Source: DASQMT01 sp963839615 (lineage in GTDB: Bacteria; Actinomycetota; Thermoleophilia; Solirubrobacterales; Solirubrobacteraceae). From it: a DNA stretch of 64,000 bases. Every line of letters starts with the position of its first letter. The first letter of the stretch is position 1. The notes below the pieces were generated by a model. The model was given only the letters and a program-made list of their open reading frames with translations, was not told where the DNA came from and did not search any database. Position numbers and translations under genes: made by a program. Location: the NCBI GenBank assembly GCA_963839615.1, contig CAWIVY010000010.1, forward strand, positions 310,001 to 374,000, in the 5' to 3' direction. Positions 1 through 8,718 of this stretch are shown here, in pieces.

Positions 1-342
1 CACGACGTGCTCGTGTACGCGGCCGACCCCCCGGGCGACGCCGACGGTGTCCGCGCGGTGCTCGACGGCGCGTGGGACGCGATCCGCGCCCACATGCTGC
101 CGCCGGAGCGGCGCGACGGCCTGATCGTCCTGATCGCCCCCGGGGAAGGCGACGCGCACCACGCGGCCGCGCGCGCGGGGCTCGAGAACCTCGCGCGCAC
201 GCTGAGCATCGAATGGGCGCGCCACGGGATCCGTCCCGTCGCGGTGCTCCCGGGAGAGGCGGGCGCCGTCGCCGAGCTCGTCGCGTTCCTGGCGTCGCCG
301 GCCGGCGCCTACTACGCGGGCTGCGCGTTCACGCTTCGCTAG
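1..342 (+). CDS. C-terminal part of an SDR-type oxidoreductase (5' truncated by window edge)
   Basis: The frame is open from base 1 and ends at a TAG at 340-342, so the gene begins upstream of the window. The visible ~113 residues match the second half of a Rossmann short-chain dehydrogenase: a strand ending LIVLIAP, the helix ARAGLENLARTLSIEWARHG and a C-terminal LASPAGAYYAGC turn. Where an active SDR has YxxxK before that helix, this protein has His and Arg, so catalysis may be lost or altered. A GTG at 7 is an internal codon rather than the likely start. Its 3' end overlaps the converging cupin gene by 14 bp. Substrate is unknown. Confidence 0.7.
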   Translation, partial: HDVLVYAADPPGDADGVRAVLDGAWDAIRAHMLPPERRDGLIVLIAPGEGDAHHAAARAGLENLARTLSIEWARHGIRPVAVLPGEAGAVAELVAFLASPAGAYYAGCAFTLR

Positions 343-709
343 CCCACGGCACCTCGACGGAGTCCTCCGTCGGCGAATCGCGCGCGACGACGTACTCCGC
401 CGGGTCGGTCTCCGAGCGGTTGCGCACGATGTGCGTCTGGCGCGGCGGCACGTAGAGCATGTCGCCGGGCTCGACGACCAGCCGGTCCTCCAGGTGGTCG
501 CCCCACTGGATCTCGATGCTTCCCGAGAGCATGTAGAGCGCGCTTTCGCAGTTCGCGTGGTAATGCGGCCGCGACTGCGCGCCCGCGGGCACGCGGAACC
601 GGCCCATGAACACGTTCGTGGCCCCGGTCGTGGCCTGGGAGATCTCCGAGCCTCCGACCACGCCGCGCGCTGTGGCCCGCTCCTCGGCGGATGGCTTGAC
701 GAGTCGCAT
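329..709 (-). CDS. Single-domain cupin protein
   Basis: A 126-residue small cupin. Both cupin motifs are present: PHYHANCESALYMLSG (two His and one Glu of the metal site) and GDMLYVPPRQTHIVRN (the last His ligand). Such proteins bind one metal ion in a beta-barrel and act as small dioxygenases, isomerases or ligand sensors; nothing here fixes the substrate. It follows the SDR gene by 9 bp on the same strand, so the two are probably co-transcribed and may act on the same compound. No clear ribosome binding site precedes the ATG at 709, consistent with coupling to the upstream gene. Confidence 0.85.
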   Translation of the reverse strand: MRLVKPSAEERATARGVVGGSEISQATTGATNVFMGRFRVPAGAQSRPHYHANCESALYMLSGSIEIQWGDHLEDRLVVEPGDMLYVPPRQTHIVRNRSETDPAEYVVARDSPTEDSVEVPWASEA

Positions 710-718
710 GCGGCAACT

Positions 719-1546
719 CTAGGTAGTCATGCCGGTGAACTGCCCACCGGTGATGTTGAGCACCTGGCCGTGGACGAAGTTCGACCACGGGGAGCAGAGG
801 AAGAACACGCCGCCCGCCGCCTCCTCGGGCGTCCCGGTGCGGCCGAGCGGGATCAGCATCGAGGCCATCCCGCGCATCTGGTCGGGGATCCCGAGCTGGA
901 CCTTCTGGCCGTCGATCTCCATCTGGTTCTCGTCGACCTTCGAAGCCGTAAGGCGCGTCTCGATCCAGCCGAAGGCGACCGCGTTGACGTTGATCTTGAA
1001 CTGGCCCCACTCCTTCGCCAGCGTCTTGGTCAGGCCGACCACGGCGGCCTTGCCGGCGGAGTAGTTGGCCTGGCCGGCGTTGCCCATCGTGCCCGAGATC
1101 GACGAGACGTTCACGACCTTGCGGAACACTTCGCGCCCCTCCTCGCGCTCCTGCTTGGCCGGCTCGCGCAGGTGGGGCGCCGCTGCCCGGATCACGCGGA
1201 ACGGCACGACCGTGTGGATGTCGAGCATGCGCTGGAACGCGTCGTCGGTGAGCTTGTGGATCGGCCCGTCGATGGTGTAGCCCGCGTTGTTGACGATGAT
1301 GTCGATCCTGCCCCAGGCGTCGATCGCGGCCTGCACTAGCGCGTCGGGCGCGCCCTCCTTCGTGAGGTCGCCGGCGTACACCACGGTCTCGCCCGCGATC
1401 TCCGACGCCGTCTGCTCGGCCACGTCGCCGTCGAGGTCGTTGATCACGACCTTCGCGCCGTGCTCGGAGAGCAGTTCGGCGGTGGCGCGCCCGATCCCGC
1501 GCGCCGAGCCGGTGACGATCGCCACCTTGTCGTCCAGTACGCCCAT
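719..1546 (-). CDS. SDR family oxidoreductase (FabG-like)
   Basis: A 275-residue NAD(P)-dependent short-chain dehydrogenase. Visible motifs are the cofactor glycine motif TGSARGIG near residue 12, NNAG near 90, and the Ser, Tyr and Lys triad in VSSISG and YSAGK. The ATG at 1546 is chosen because AGGAGG lies 4 nt upstream; the longer open frame has no such site. A C-terminal insert around residues 200-225 (KVDENQMEIDGQKV) sits in the substrate lid, so it is probably not the housekeeping 3-oxoacyl-ACP reductase. It is the first gene of an SDR-cupin operon. Likely role is oxidation or reduction of a hydroxy/keto acyl intermediate (inference). Confidence 0.88.
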   Translation of the reverse strand: MGVLDDKVAIVTGSARGIGRATAELLSEHGAKVVINDLDGDVAEQTASEIAGETVVYAGDLTKEGAPDALVQAAIDAWGRIDIIVNNAGYTIDGPIHKLTDDAFQRMLDIHTVVPFRVIRAAAPHLREPAKQEREEGREVFRKVVNVSSISGTMGNAGQANYSAGKAAVVGLTKTLAKEWGQFKINVNAVAFGWIETRLTASKVDENQMEIDGQKVQLGIPDQMRGMASMLIPLGRTGTPEEAAGGVFFLCSPWSNFVHGQVLNITGGQFTGMTT

Positions 1547-1585
1547 GTTTCCTCCTGGTCTCGGTGTCCGGCGGCGGATTCTGCC

Positions 1586-1598
1586 TGACGCGGCGTCA
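1586..1598. promoter_or_regulatory. Palindrome in the SDR/response-regulator divergent gap
   Basis: TGACGC G GCGTCA is a perfect 6-1-6 inverted repeat 40 bp upstream of the SDR start and 74 bp upstream of the receiver gene. It could be an operator for the divergent pair. Short GC-rich palindromes also arise by chance, so this is weak. Confidence 0.3.
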
Positions 1599-1671
1599 AC
1601 GGGCGGCACGAATCCCCGCTTTGGGGTATGCGTCCCGCCTCCGTCGCGGCCGATGCTAGGGGCGAACTCGC

Positions 1672-2106
1672 ATGACGACCCGCTCCGAACCCCCCACGAC
1701 GGTCTTCCTTTGCGACGACGCGACGGATCTGCGCCAGCTGCTGCGCGCGTCCCTCGAGCTCGAGGGCGGGATCGTGGTCGTGGGCGAGGCCGGAGACGGA
1801 GCCGGGCTCGCCGAGGCGGTGCGCGATGCCGACGCCGACGTGGTGGTGCTCGACGTCTCGATGCCGCGCGTCGACGGCCTGCAGGCACTGGCAGCGCTGC
1901 GCGCAGCCGACCCGGACGTCGGCGTGATCGTCCTCTCGGGCTGCGACCGCGAGGCCACGGCGCCCCGGGCGCTCGCGCTCGGCGCCGATCGCTATCTCGA
2001 GAAGTCGGCCGGGATGGACCAGGTCCGCGCGGCCGTCCACGCCGTCGCGGCCGAGCATCGCGCCGCGGCTACAACCCGTACGAACGCCCGATCACGTCGA
2101 GCATGA
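1672..2106 (+). CDS. Stand-alone response-regulator receiver protein
   Basis: A 144-residue CheY-like protein with only a receiver domain. The acidic pair DD is at 15-16, the phosphoacceptor Asp is D61 in VVLDVSMP, the conserved Ser is in VIVLSG and the Lys is in YLEKS. No output domain or neighbouring histidine kinase is present, so it must act by protein-protein contact with partners elsewhere. The last 38 bp, coding an Arg/Thr-rich tail, overlap the 3' end of the converging acyl-CoA dehydrogenase gene, so this tail may be a late addition by stop-codon loss. Confidence 0.85.
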   Translation: MTTRSEPPTTVFLCDDATDLRQLLRASLELEGGIVVVGEAGDGAGLAEAVRDADADVVVLDVSMPRVDGLQALAALRAADPDVGVIVLSGCDREATAPRALALGADRYLEKSAGMDQVRAAVHAVAAEHRAAATTRTNARSRRA

Positions 2107-3259
2107 TCTCGTCGGTGCCGGCCCCGATCCGGTTGAGGCGCATGTCGCGCCACGCCCGCTCGATCCCGTACTCCTTCATGTATCCGGCGCCGCCGTGTAT
2201 CTGCAGGCACTCGTCGGTCACCTTGCACGCCATCCGCGCCGAGTAGACCTTGGCCATCGAGATCTCGCGCACGGGGTACTCGCCGTTGGCGAAGCGCCAG
2301 GCTGTCGCGTACACGAGCTGCCGCGCGGCCTCGATCTCCGTCGCCATCTCGGCGAACTTGTGCCGGGTGACCTGGAAGCGGCCGATCGGGCGCCCGAACG
2401 CCTGCCGCTCGGTCGCGTAGGCCAGCGTCTTGTCGAACGCCTTCTGGGCGGCCGCGACGCAGCCTGCGGCGCCGATCAGCCGCTCTCCCTGGAGCTCCCA
2501 CATGATGTGGTAGAAGCCCTTGCCCTCCTCGCCCAGCAGCGCGCCCGCGGGAACGCGGACGTCCTGGAACGCGAGCAGCGCCGTGTCGGAGGAGTGCATC
2601 CCGAGCTTCTCGAGCCGCTTCTCGCGCACCACCCCGGGCAGGTCCATGTCGACGATGAAGAGGCTGATCCCGTCGTGCCCCGCAGCGGGGTCGGTCTTGC
2701 AGACGAGGACGATGAAGTCCGCGCGGTGGCCGTTCGTGATGTAGGTCTTCGCGCCGTTGATCACCCACTCGTCGCCGTCGCGCACCGCGCGCGTGCGGAT
2801 GCCCGAGACGTCGGAGCCGGCGTCGGGCTCGGTGATCCCGAGGCACGAGATCTTCGTGCCGGCGATCGCCGGGACGAGGTAGCGCTGCTTCTGCTCCTCG
2901 GTCCCGAACACGTGGATCGGCGGCGTCGCCATGTCCGTGTGCACCGCCACGCCCATCGCCAGGCCGCCGGAGTTCGAGTGCGTCATCTCCTCGGCCAGCA
3001 CGAGGTTGCAGGGGTAGTCGCCGCCCTGGCCTCCGTACTCCTCGGGGTAGGAGAGCCCGAGCAGTCCCAGCTCGCCCATGCGCGCGAACACGGAGTCGGG
3101 GAACGTCGTCTCCTCCCACTCCTCGGCGTGCGGCGCGAGCTCCTTGGTCACGAAGGCGCGGATCGACTCGCGCAGGCGGTCGTGCTCCTCCGTGAAGATG
3201 AAATGCCGCCGCGAGGCGGCGAAGTCGGGCTTGAGGACGTCGGCGGCCGGGGTGCTCAT
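2069..3259 (-). CDS. Acyl-CoA dehydrogenase (isovaleryl/long-chain-type active site)
   Basis: A 396-residue FAD flavoenzyme that forms the alpha-beta double bond in acyl-CoA thioesters. The signature LGITEPDAGSD is near residue 140, and the C-terminal helix reads IGAGTDEIMLDVIGRS. Medium-chain enzymes carry the catalytic Glu in that last motif, but here the position is Ala. Isovaleryl and long-chain enzymes instead place the base earlier, in a motif like the GERLIGAAG seen here, making E259 the probable catalytic residue. A branched or long-chain substrate is inferred. The ATG at 3259 abuts a palindromic operator at 3260-3288, with no Shine-Dalgarno. The 3' end overlaps the receiver gene. Confidence 0.92.
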   Translation of the reverse strand: MSTPAADVLKPDFAASRRHFIFTEEHDRLRESIRAFVTKELAPHAEEWEETTFPDSVFARMGELGLLGLSYPEEYGGQGGDYPCNLVLAEEMTHSNSGGLAMGVAVHTDMATPPIHVFGTEEQKQRYLVPAIAGTKISCLGITEPDAGSDVSGIRTRAVRDGDEWVINGAKTYITNGHRADFIVLVCKTDPAAGHDGISLFIVDMDLPGVVREKRLEKLGMHSSDTALLAFQDVRVPAGALLGEEGKGFYHIMWELQGERLIGAAGCVAAAQKAFDKTLAYATERQAFGRPIGRFQVTRHKFAEMATEIEAARQLVYATAWRFANGEYPVREISMAKVYSARMACKVTDECLQIHGGAGYMKEYGIERAWRDMRLNRIGAGTDEIMLDVIGRSYGL

Positions 3260-3288
3260 GAAAGTAGACAGTAGAACTTTCTACTTTC
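3260..3288 (-). promoter_or_regulatory. Palindromic (TetR-like) operator abutting the acyl-CoA dehydrogenase start
   Basis: GAAAGTAGA (3260-3268) and TCTACTTTC (3280-3288) form a perfect 9-bp inverted repeat, and GTAGAA (3271-3276) with TTCTAC (3279-3284) forms a second one inside it. This is AT-rich DNA in a very GC-rich neighbourhood. It ends on the base before the ATG, where a ribosome binding site would normally sit. The shape suits a dimeric TetR-family repressor, and binding would block initiation. No regulator gene is adjacent. Confidence 0.6.
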
Positions 3289-3300
3289 GCGGGCAACCCC

Positions 3301-3315
3301 GGCCGCCGCGCGGCC
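3301..3315 (-). terminator. Short GC hairpin after the carboxypeptidase gene
   Basis: GGCCGC/GCGGCC with a 3-nt loop lies just beyond the stop of the carboxypeptidase gene and before the acyl-CoA dehydrogenase operator. There is no U-tract, so it is only a weak candidate terminator. Confidence 0.3.
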
Positions 3316-3322
3316 TCCCTCG

Positions 3323-6300
3323 TTACTTCTTCTTGGCCTTCAGCAGCCTCACTGCCTGCTTCGCGGCGAGCGGCGAGCCGGAGCTGTCCGTCCCGCTGAG
3401 AACCGCGTTGGCCCTGCGCGAGCCCTTCCGCTGGAGCTTGCGGAACGACGCCCGCTTGAGCTTCACCCTGACGGTCTGGGTGTCGCCAGCCGCCATCGTG
3501 AACGACTTCGAGCCGAACGTCTTGCCGCGGCGCTTCAACGCGGCCTTGCCGTTGCAGGTGGCGCCCGCGTCACCCTCGCAGACGACGCGCAGCTTCACGC
3601 GCCGCTTGCGATCGGCCCGCAGCCGCTTGCCGATCTTGAGCTTGGCGCTCGCGTGCTTTGCGGCCGGCGAGTTCCCGCCGGGCTGGCCCGGAACGGGATT
3701 GCCCTGTCCGGGGTTGTCCTTGACCACGCCCAGGTACTGCAGGGCTCGCTTCATGAACTCCGGCCGCTCCGCCGCAGTCATCCCCTCGAACCCGAACCCG
3801 GTGTAGATCGTGTCGGTCGTCCCGACGATGCCGCCCTCGGTGAACTGCTGCGTCGAGCGCTCCCAGTTCGCGTCGTCGAACTCCGTCCCCTCCGGCGGCG
3901 GTGCGGCCGTCCAGCCGCCCGTGTCGCTTTCGAAGTCGGTCGACTCCACGACCTGGCCGTCGACCGTCACCTTCGCGTCGTCGATCCACGTGCCGAGGCC
4001 CAACGTCGCCCAGTCGGTGACGTTCGTGATGAACAACTCCACCTGCTCGCCGGCGAACGGCGTCAGGTCGACGGTCCAGTCCTGCCACCCCGCGGAGTTG
4101 CCGGTGAAGGCATTCCACGTGCCGGTGCTGCCCGTGGGCTCGCAGTCGGCGTCGTAGTAGTGCAGCAGCCACGGGTGCAGGGCGTCCGAGCCGCTGGCCA
4201 GGCCCTCGGCACAGCTGTCTCCCGTATCCGTGTCCGTGAGTCCGCCGGTGTCCGGCAGCGTCGTCCAGACGTCGTTGCTCGGGTCGGCGTCGCCGTCCAG
4301 CACGTGGGCCTCGACCATCATGAAGTCCCAGGCGGGCTCCAGGTCGGAGGACACCTTGAACGTCAGCTCACCACTGGTGGCGCTGGTGAGATCGACCGTC
4401 TTGCCGAGCCGCTTGTACGCGCCGCTGTGCGCGTTCGAGGCCATGTAGAACTGGCCGCTGAACGGGCTGAACGGCCCCGCGCCCGGGCGCAGCCAGCTCG
4501 CGAGGCTCCGCGAGTCGGCGTACAGCGGGTAGCTCTGCGGGTCGAGCAGCGAGCTGGTGACGGCGAACGTGGCGGTGTGGTCCTGGTTGCCCGCCCCGGT
4601 CTCGTCGAAGCCCCACGTGAGCCCCTCGAAGGGCGCTCCCGTGCCGGTCATGTTGTACGGGAGGTAGTCGCCCTCCTCCGTCTCGAGCGCGGTGTTGCCG
4701 CCGCTGACGTAGATGTACGCCCCCAGGTAGTACTGGAGGAAATCGTCGTTGTGCGGAATACACCCGTCGGACTGAGTCGGGTCGTCCTCGTCGAACTCCG
4801 GCCACGTATTGAACGTGTCCGGCGTGGACGGGTCCATGTCCGTCCCGTTCTTGTTGCAGTACTGCGGGTCGAGGACGTTCGCCGCGAGCACGTCCTCGTC
4901 GCCTGGGGCACCGTCCGGCTCCGGGAAGCCGAAGTTGCGGAACTCGTTGCCCTCCGCGTACTGCAGGCCGGCACGCTTGCCCGTGTAGAGCAGCTTGCCG
5001 CCCTCGTTGAGGAACGCCCGGACGGCGATCATCTCCTCGACCGCGAGGCGCGCCGTGCCCGTGCCCGGCGGCTGGCCCGGCCTGCGGGTCAGGTAGTCGT
5101 CGCCGGTGTACCAGATGACGGCGTCGTAGTGGCCGAGGACGCCCAGCGGATCCGGCGCCGCGTGGCCCATCTGATCGACGTCGTAGACGTCGTAAGCCAC
5201 GCCGTTCGCGTCGAGCGCGTCGGTGTAGTAGCTGAGGTAGTGCGGACCATTCGGATCTTGGGCCGGATTGCCGGCGAGATAGTCCTCGGCGGCCAGGATC
5301 AGCACCTTGTTGCCGGTCTCGCTCTCGGCGGTGTAGGTGAAGTGCGACGAGTGCTGCGGCCCGGTCGCGGCCTCGAACCAGACCTCGACCTCGTCACCCG
5401 GCTCGGTGCCCTTCACCTCGCCGCGCAGCCGGTGGAAGTAGACACCGGGGTCGTTGTTGAACCGCTCGCCGCCCGGAGCCTCATGCGTCGGCGCCTGCTG
5501 CACCTTCCCGCCATTGACGCGGTAGCGCAGCCGCACGTCGCCGAGCGACCGTTTGGCCGTCACCTCGACGCTCTGGGGATCGCCGTAGGAGACGGCGAAG
5601 TCGTCCACCTGGAAGTCCGGCACCTCGTTGTGCAGGTGCGAGACCGCTTCCGCCGGGTCGGCGGCCGACCGGGCCAGGTCGAGTGAGAACAGCAGGTGCC
5701 GCTGGAACTCGGCCTCGACGTCCTCTTCATCGTCCTGGAACTCGAACTGCCCGGCGTTCTCGTCGAGCGGCAACGAGCCCTCCGGCGTGAAGCCGAGGAT
5801 GCCGTGCGTGTGGTACGCGTCGTCGAGCGTGTCGCCGTTGGTGATGTACAGCTCGGCGGAGATGTCCGGGTCGAAGCGGTTGACCGACTCGTCCTCGTCG
5901 AGCGGGCTGTCCGTGAACTCCCACGAGTCGTCGCTCGGGTCGTCCGGCTCCCCCTCGTCCTCCAATGCCTTGTCCGCGATCGCGGAATCGACGTCGTTGC
6001 CGGCCAGGGCCTCGAAGATCGAGTTGTCCGGCGTCGGCGTGTACTGCTGGAATCCCTGTGGGTACAGCAGCAGCTCAGCGGCGGTGTGGTCGTTCTTCTG
6101 GAACGCGAAGTCGACCTCGTTCCAGAGCGCCTTCATCGCCTGCGTCTCGGGCTCGGAGTCGGGAGCGGTTCCGCGGAACGTCTCATCGGTGGGATCGTCG
6201 GCAGAGCCTTCGTTGTCGCGGCCCCAGTTCGTCGCGTAGTTGCGGTTCGGATCGACACCGTCCTCCGGCTCGCCCAGAACCCCGTCGCCGTCGTTGTCGG

Positions 6301-7051
6301 CCATGTTCTTGCGCCATAGCCGGTTGTCGGGCAGGAACGTGTACTCGTACCCGTCGGGGTTGGAGATGCAGACGAACCAGAGCTCGCGCGTGTCCACGAG
6401 CTCGGTGACCTCCTCGGCCGCGAGGCCCTCGATCTCGTTGCCGTGGTTGTCGAGCGCGGGGCCGGTGCCGCCGTAGTTGCTCGTGAAGAAGTCGAGCGTG
6501 CGTCGGCAGGTCTCGCCGGCCAGCCACTCGCGTGCGTGCTGCTGGGCGTTGTAGAGCACGGCGGGCTTCGTGTTGTCCGGCTCCGTGTCGGCGTCCTTCG
6601 TCACCTTCAGGGCCCAGATCGGACGTCCGAGGTGAGTCGTGCCGATGCTCTCCTTCTTGACGAACGACTCCGCCGCGAGCCGGTCGTACTGCTCCTCGTA
6701 TTGCTCCTTCCCGTCGCTGGGGACCGCGTCATAACGCGTCCAGACGGTCCAGGAGGCGTCGCTTCCGGTGTAGTCCGCAGGATCCGCGGCAGCTTGGAAG
6801 TCTGTGATGCGTTTCGCCGCGACACCGTCCGCGCGCAGCGCGCGCGCCTGCTTGCGGGTGGCGTACACCTCGATGTAGCTCCCGTGGTCGCCCTCGGTGA
6901 GGTCGAATCCGGCCTCGGCCAGCTGCTTCTTGTTCTCGACGGTCGGCTTGACCCGGAAAGCGTTCAACGGGTCCTTCGACGCCTGCGCAGGCGCAGCCAC
7001 GGCGAGCGCCGCCGCAACCGCGAGTGTGACGCTTCCCAAGCGTCGCCTCAT
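3323..7051 (-). CDS. Secreted multidomain M14 zinc carboxypeptidase
   Basis: About 1,242 residues, three times a normal M14 peptidase. The ATG at 7051 has GGAGG five nt upstream; a GTG four codons earlier has none. Residues 5-25 are a Sec signal ending PAQA. The peptidase domain spans roughly 95-460: zinc ligands H172 and E175 in QQHAREW, the third His in NDHTAAELLLYP, and the likely general base Glu in ILGFTPEG. Behind it lie a domain starting VLILAAEDYL that resembles a flavodoxin/ThuA fold and a jelly-roll region resembling immune-inhibitor-A peptidases. A basic C-terminal segment with two Cys and ending KKK is probably a wall-associated domain. It likely digests extracellular peptides. 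It stands alone with no co-directional partner. Confidence 0.9.
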   Translation of the reverse strand: MRRRLGSVTLAVAAALAVAAPAQASKDPLNAFRVKPTVENKKQLAEAGFDLTEGDHGSYIEVYATRKQARALRADGVAAKRITDFQAAADPADYTGSDASWTVWTRYDAVPSDGKEQYEEQYDRLAAESFVKKESIGTTHLGRPIWALKVTKDADTEPDNTKPAVLYNAQQHAREWLAGETCRRTLDFFTSNYGGTGPALDNHGNEIEGLAAEEVTELVDTRELWFVCISNPDGYEYTFLPDNRLWRKNMADNDGDGVLGEPEDGVDPNRNYATNWGRDNEGSADDPTDETFRGTAPDSEPETQAMKALWNEVDFAFQKNDHTAAELLLYPQGFQQYTPTPDNSIFEALAGNDVDSAIADKALEDEGEPDDPSDDSWEFTDSPLDEDESVNRFDPDISAELYITNGDTLDDAYHTHGILGFTPEGSLPLDENAGQFEFQDDEEDVEAEFQRHLLFSLDLARSAADPAEAVSHLHNEVPDFQVDDFAVSYGDPQSVEVTAKRSLGDVRLRYRVNGGKVQQAPTHEAPGGERFNNDPGVYFHRLRGEVKGTEPGDEVEVWFEAATGPQHSSHFTYTAESETGNKVLILAAEDYLAGNPAQDPNGPHYLSYYTDALDANGVAYDVYDVDQMGHAAPDPLGVLGHYDAVIWYTGDDYLTRRPGQPPGTGTARLAVEEMIAVRAFLNEGGKLLYTGKRAGLQYAEGNEFRNFGFPEPDGAPGDEDVLAANVLDPQYCNKNGTDMDPSTPDTFNTWPEFDEDDPTQSDGCIPHNDDFLQYYLGAYIYVSGGNTALETEEGDYLPYNMTGTGAPFEGLTWGFDETGAGNQDHTATFAVTSSLLDPQSYPLYADSRSLASWLRPGAGPFSPFSGQFYMASNAHSGAYKRLGKTVDLTSATSGELTFKVSSDLEPAWDFMMVEAHVLDGDADPSNDVWTTLPDTGGLTDTDTGDSCAEGLASGSDALHPWLLHYYDADCEPTGSTGTWNAFTGNSAGWQDWTVDLTPFAGEQVELFITNVTDWATLGLGTWIDDAKVTVDGQVVESTDFESDTGGWTAAPPPEGTEFDDANWERSTQQFTEGGIVGTTDTIYTGFGFEGMTAAERPEFMKRALQYLGVVKDNPGQGNPVPGQPGGNSPAAKHASAKLKIGKRLRADRKRRVKLRVVCEGDAGATCNGKAALKRRGKTFGSKSFTMAAGDTQTVRVKLKRASFRKLQRKGSRRANAVLSGTDSSGSPLAAKQAVRLLKAKKK

Positions 7052-7130
7052 ATTCTCCTCCACCTAAGTCTGGGGCGGCCCTCCCTGTGAGCCCACCCGC
7101 GTTGCGCGGCAATGTAGCGCCTGGCAGGGG

Positions 7131-7136
7131 TAGTCT
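7131..7136 (+). promoter_or_regulatory. -10 element for a leaderless enoyl-CoA hydratase mRNA
   Basis: TAGTCT fits TANNNT and ends 8 nt before the ATG at 7145, so transcription would begin at or next to the start codon. There is no Shine-Dalgarno. The same geometry recurs in this window at other operon heads. Confidence 0.5.
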
Positions 7137-7144
7137 GCGCCGCC

Positions 7145-7936
7145 ATGGCCTTCGAGACGATCCGCTACGACGTCGCGCAGGGCACCGGAATCGCCACAAT
7201 CGCACTGGACCAGCCCGAGACGCGCAACGCGCTCTCGGACCAGGTGCTCGACGAGCTCGGCGAGGCCTTCGCGGCCGCGCGCGAGGACGCGGCGGTCCGC
7301 TGCGTGGTGCTCACGTCCACGCACGAGAAGGTCTTCTCCTCCGGCGGCAACCTCGCGGGCTTCGCCGCCGACGTTCCGCTGGTCCAGAAGCATTTGGAGA
7401 CGGGTTCGAAGTTCCCGCGGCTGTTCCGCCTGATCGGTGAGCTCGGCAAGCCGACGCTGTGCGCCGCCAACGGGCACGTGCTCGCGGGCTCGCTCGGGCT
7501 GGCGCTCGCGTGCGACCTGATCGTCGCGCGCGAGGACGCTCGCTTCGGCACGCCGGAGATCAACGTCGGCGTCTTCCCGTTCATGATCATGGCGCTGATC
7601 TACCGCAACGTCGGCCGTAAGAAAACGAACGAATTGCTGCTGCTGGGCGAGCAGATCCCGGCCGCGGAGGCGGAGCGGATCGGGATCGTCAACCGCGTCG
7701 TGGCGGCCGGCGAGTTCGACGCTGCCGTGCAGGACTGGGCCGAGCGGCTTGCCGCCAAGTCCCCGTTGCTGATGCGGCTCGGCAAGGACGCGATGTTCCG
7801 CCAGCAGGACATGGCGTTCGCCGACGCGCTCGAGTACCTCCACGCGCAGCTGTCGCTCGCGTTCTCGACCGAGGACGTCCAGGAGGGCGTGAAGGCGTTC
7901 TTCGAGAAGCGCGACCCGGTCTGGACCGGCCGGTGA
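7145..7936 (+). CDS. Enoyl-CoA hydratase/isomerase family protein
   Basis: A 263-residue crotonase-fold protein. The oxyanion-hole stretch FSSGGNLAGF is near residue 63 and the active-site helix AGSLGLALACD near 118. Of the two catalytic acids of classical crotonase, the first is Gly here and the second is retained (E in FGTPEI). Single-acid members are usually isomerases or hydrolases rather than hydratases, so the exact reaction is open. It heads a three-gene operon, overlapping the next gene by GTGA, and is probably leaderless. Its partners suggest acyl-CoA catabolism. Confidence 0.88.
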   Translation: MAFETIRYDVAQGTGIATIALDQPETRNALSDQVLDELGEAFAAAREDAAVRCVVLTSTHEKVFSSGGNLAGFAADVPLVQKHLETGSKFPRLFRLIGELGKPTLCAANGHVLAGSLGLALACDLIVAREDARFGTPEINVGVFPFMIMALIYRNVGRKKTNELLLLGEQIPAAEAERIGIVNRVVAAGEFDAAVQDWAERLAAKSPLLMRLGKDAMFRQQDMAFADALEYLHAQLSLAFSTEDVQEGVKAFFEKRDPVWTGR

Positions 7937-8718
7937 GCGCGCGCGTCGTGATCCTGCGCGGCCGCACGTCGGACCGCACGCCCGGGGGTGGGCGCGGCGC
8001 GCAGGCGCTCGGCGAGCGGCTCGCGGAGACGCCGGAGCAGGTCGGGACGCCCGAGCCGCCGCGCGCGCAGGGCTTCGCCGACGACCTGCGCGACTCGCGC
8101 GCTGCGATCGCCGCCGCCGGCGAGCAGCTCGAGGCGGCGCTCGACGCGGGCGAGTTCCCCGTGCTGCTCGCGTCGGACTGCTCGATCTGCCTGGCGACGC
8201 TGCCGGCGATCGCGCGGCGCGAGCCCGAGGCGCGCGTCGTCTGGCTCGACGCGCACGGCGACTTCAACACGCCCGCGACGACCGGCTCCGGCTTCCTCGG
8301 CGGCATGTGCCTCGCAGGCGCCTGTGGGCGCTGGGCCAGCGGCTTCGGCGCAGGCCTCGACCCGCGCCGGGTCGTGATGAGCGACGGGCGCGACCTCGAC
8401 ACCGCGGAGCGCGAGGAGATCGACCGCGCGGGCGTCAGCGTCGTCGCACCGGCGGCCGTGGCGGACGCCGTCCGCGGCGAGCGCGTGTTCCTGCACCTCG
8501 ACCTCGACATCCTGGACCCGGGCGTGATGGCCGCGGGAGTGCCGGCGCCGGGCGGGCTGAGCGCGGACGAGCTGCGCGCGCTGCTCGCCGAGCTCGCCGG
8601 AGCGGCCGAGCTGATCGGCGTCGAGCTGACCGCCTTCGAGGCGCCGGAGGACGCGCACGAGCGCGAACGCGTCGCGGACCTCGTCGCCGGGGCCGTCGCG
8701 CCCGTGCTGCCGGCATGA
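7933..8718 (+). CDS. Arginase/agmatinase-family hydrolase
   Basis: A 261-residue ureohydrolase-fold protein. Two manganese motifs are canonical: WLDAHGDFNTP near residue 101 and LDLDILDP near 187. The first motif, usually GGDHS, reads ASDCS, so the His ligand is replaced by Cys; I recall GGDCS-type variants in some bacterial family members but could not check. The enzyme probably hydrolyses a guanidino or formimino group, with substrate unknown. It is coupled on both sides (GTGA with the hydratase, ATGA with the carboxyltransferase). That would fit a degradation route in which an amidino or guanidino acid is deblocked and then processed as a CoA ester (inference). Confidence 0.82.
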   Translation: MSARVVILRGRTSDRTPGGGRGAQALGERLAETPEQVGTPEPPRAQGFADDLRDSRAAIAAAGEQLEAALDAGEFPVLLASDCSICLATLPAIARREPEARVVWLDAHGDFNTPATTGSGFLGGMCLAGACGRWASGFGAGLDPRRVVMSDGRDLDTAEREEIDRAGVSVVAPAAVADAVRGERVFLHLDLDILDPGVMAAGVPAPGGLSADELRALLAELAGAAELIGVELTAFEAPEDAHERERVADLVAGAVAPVLPA

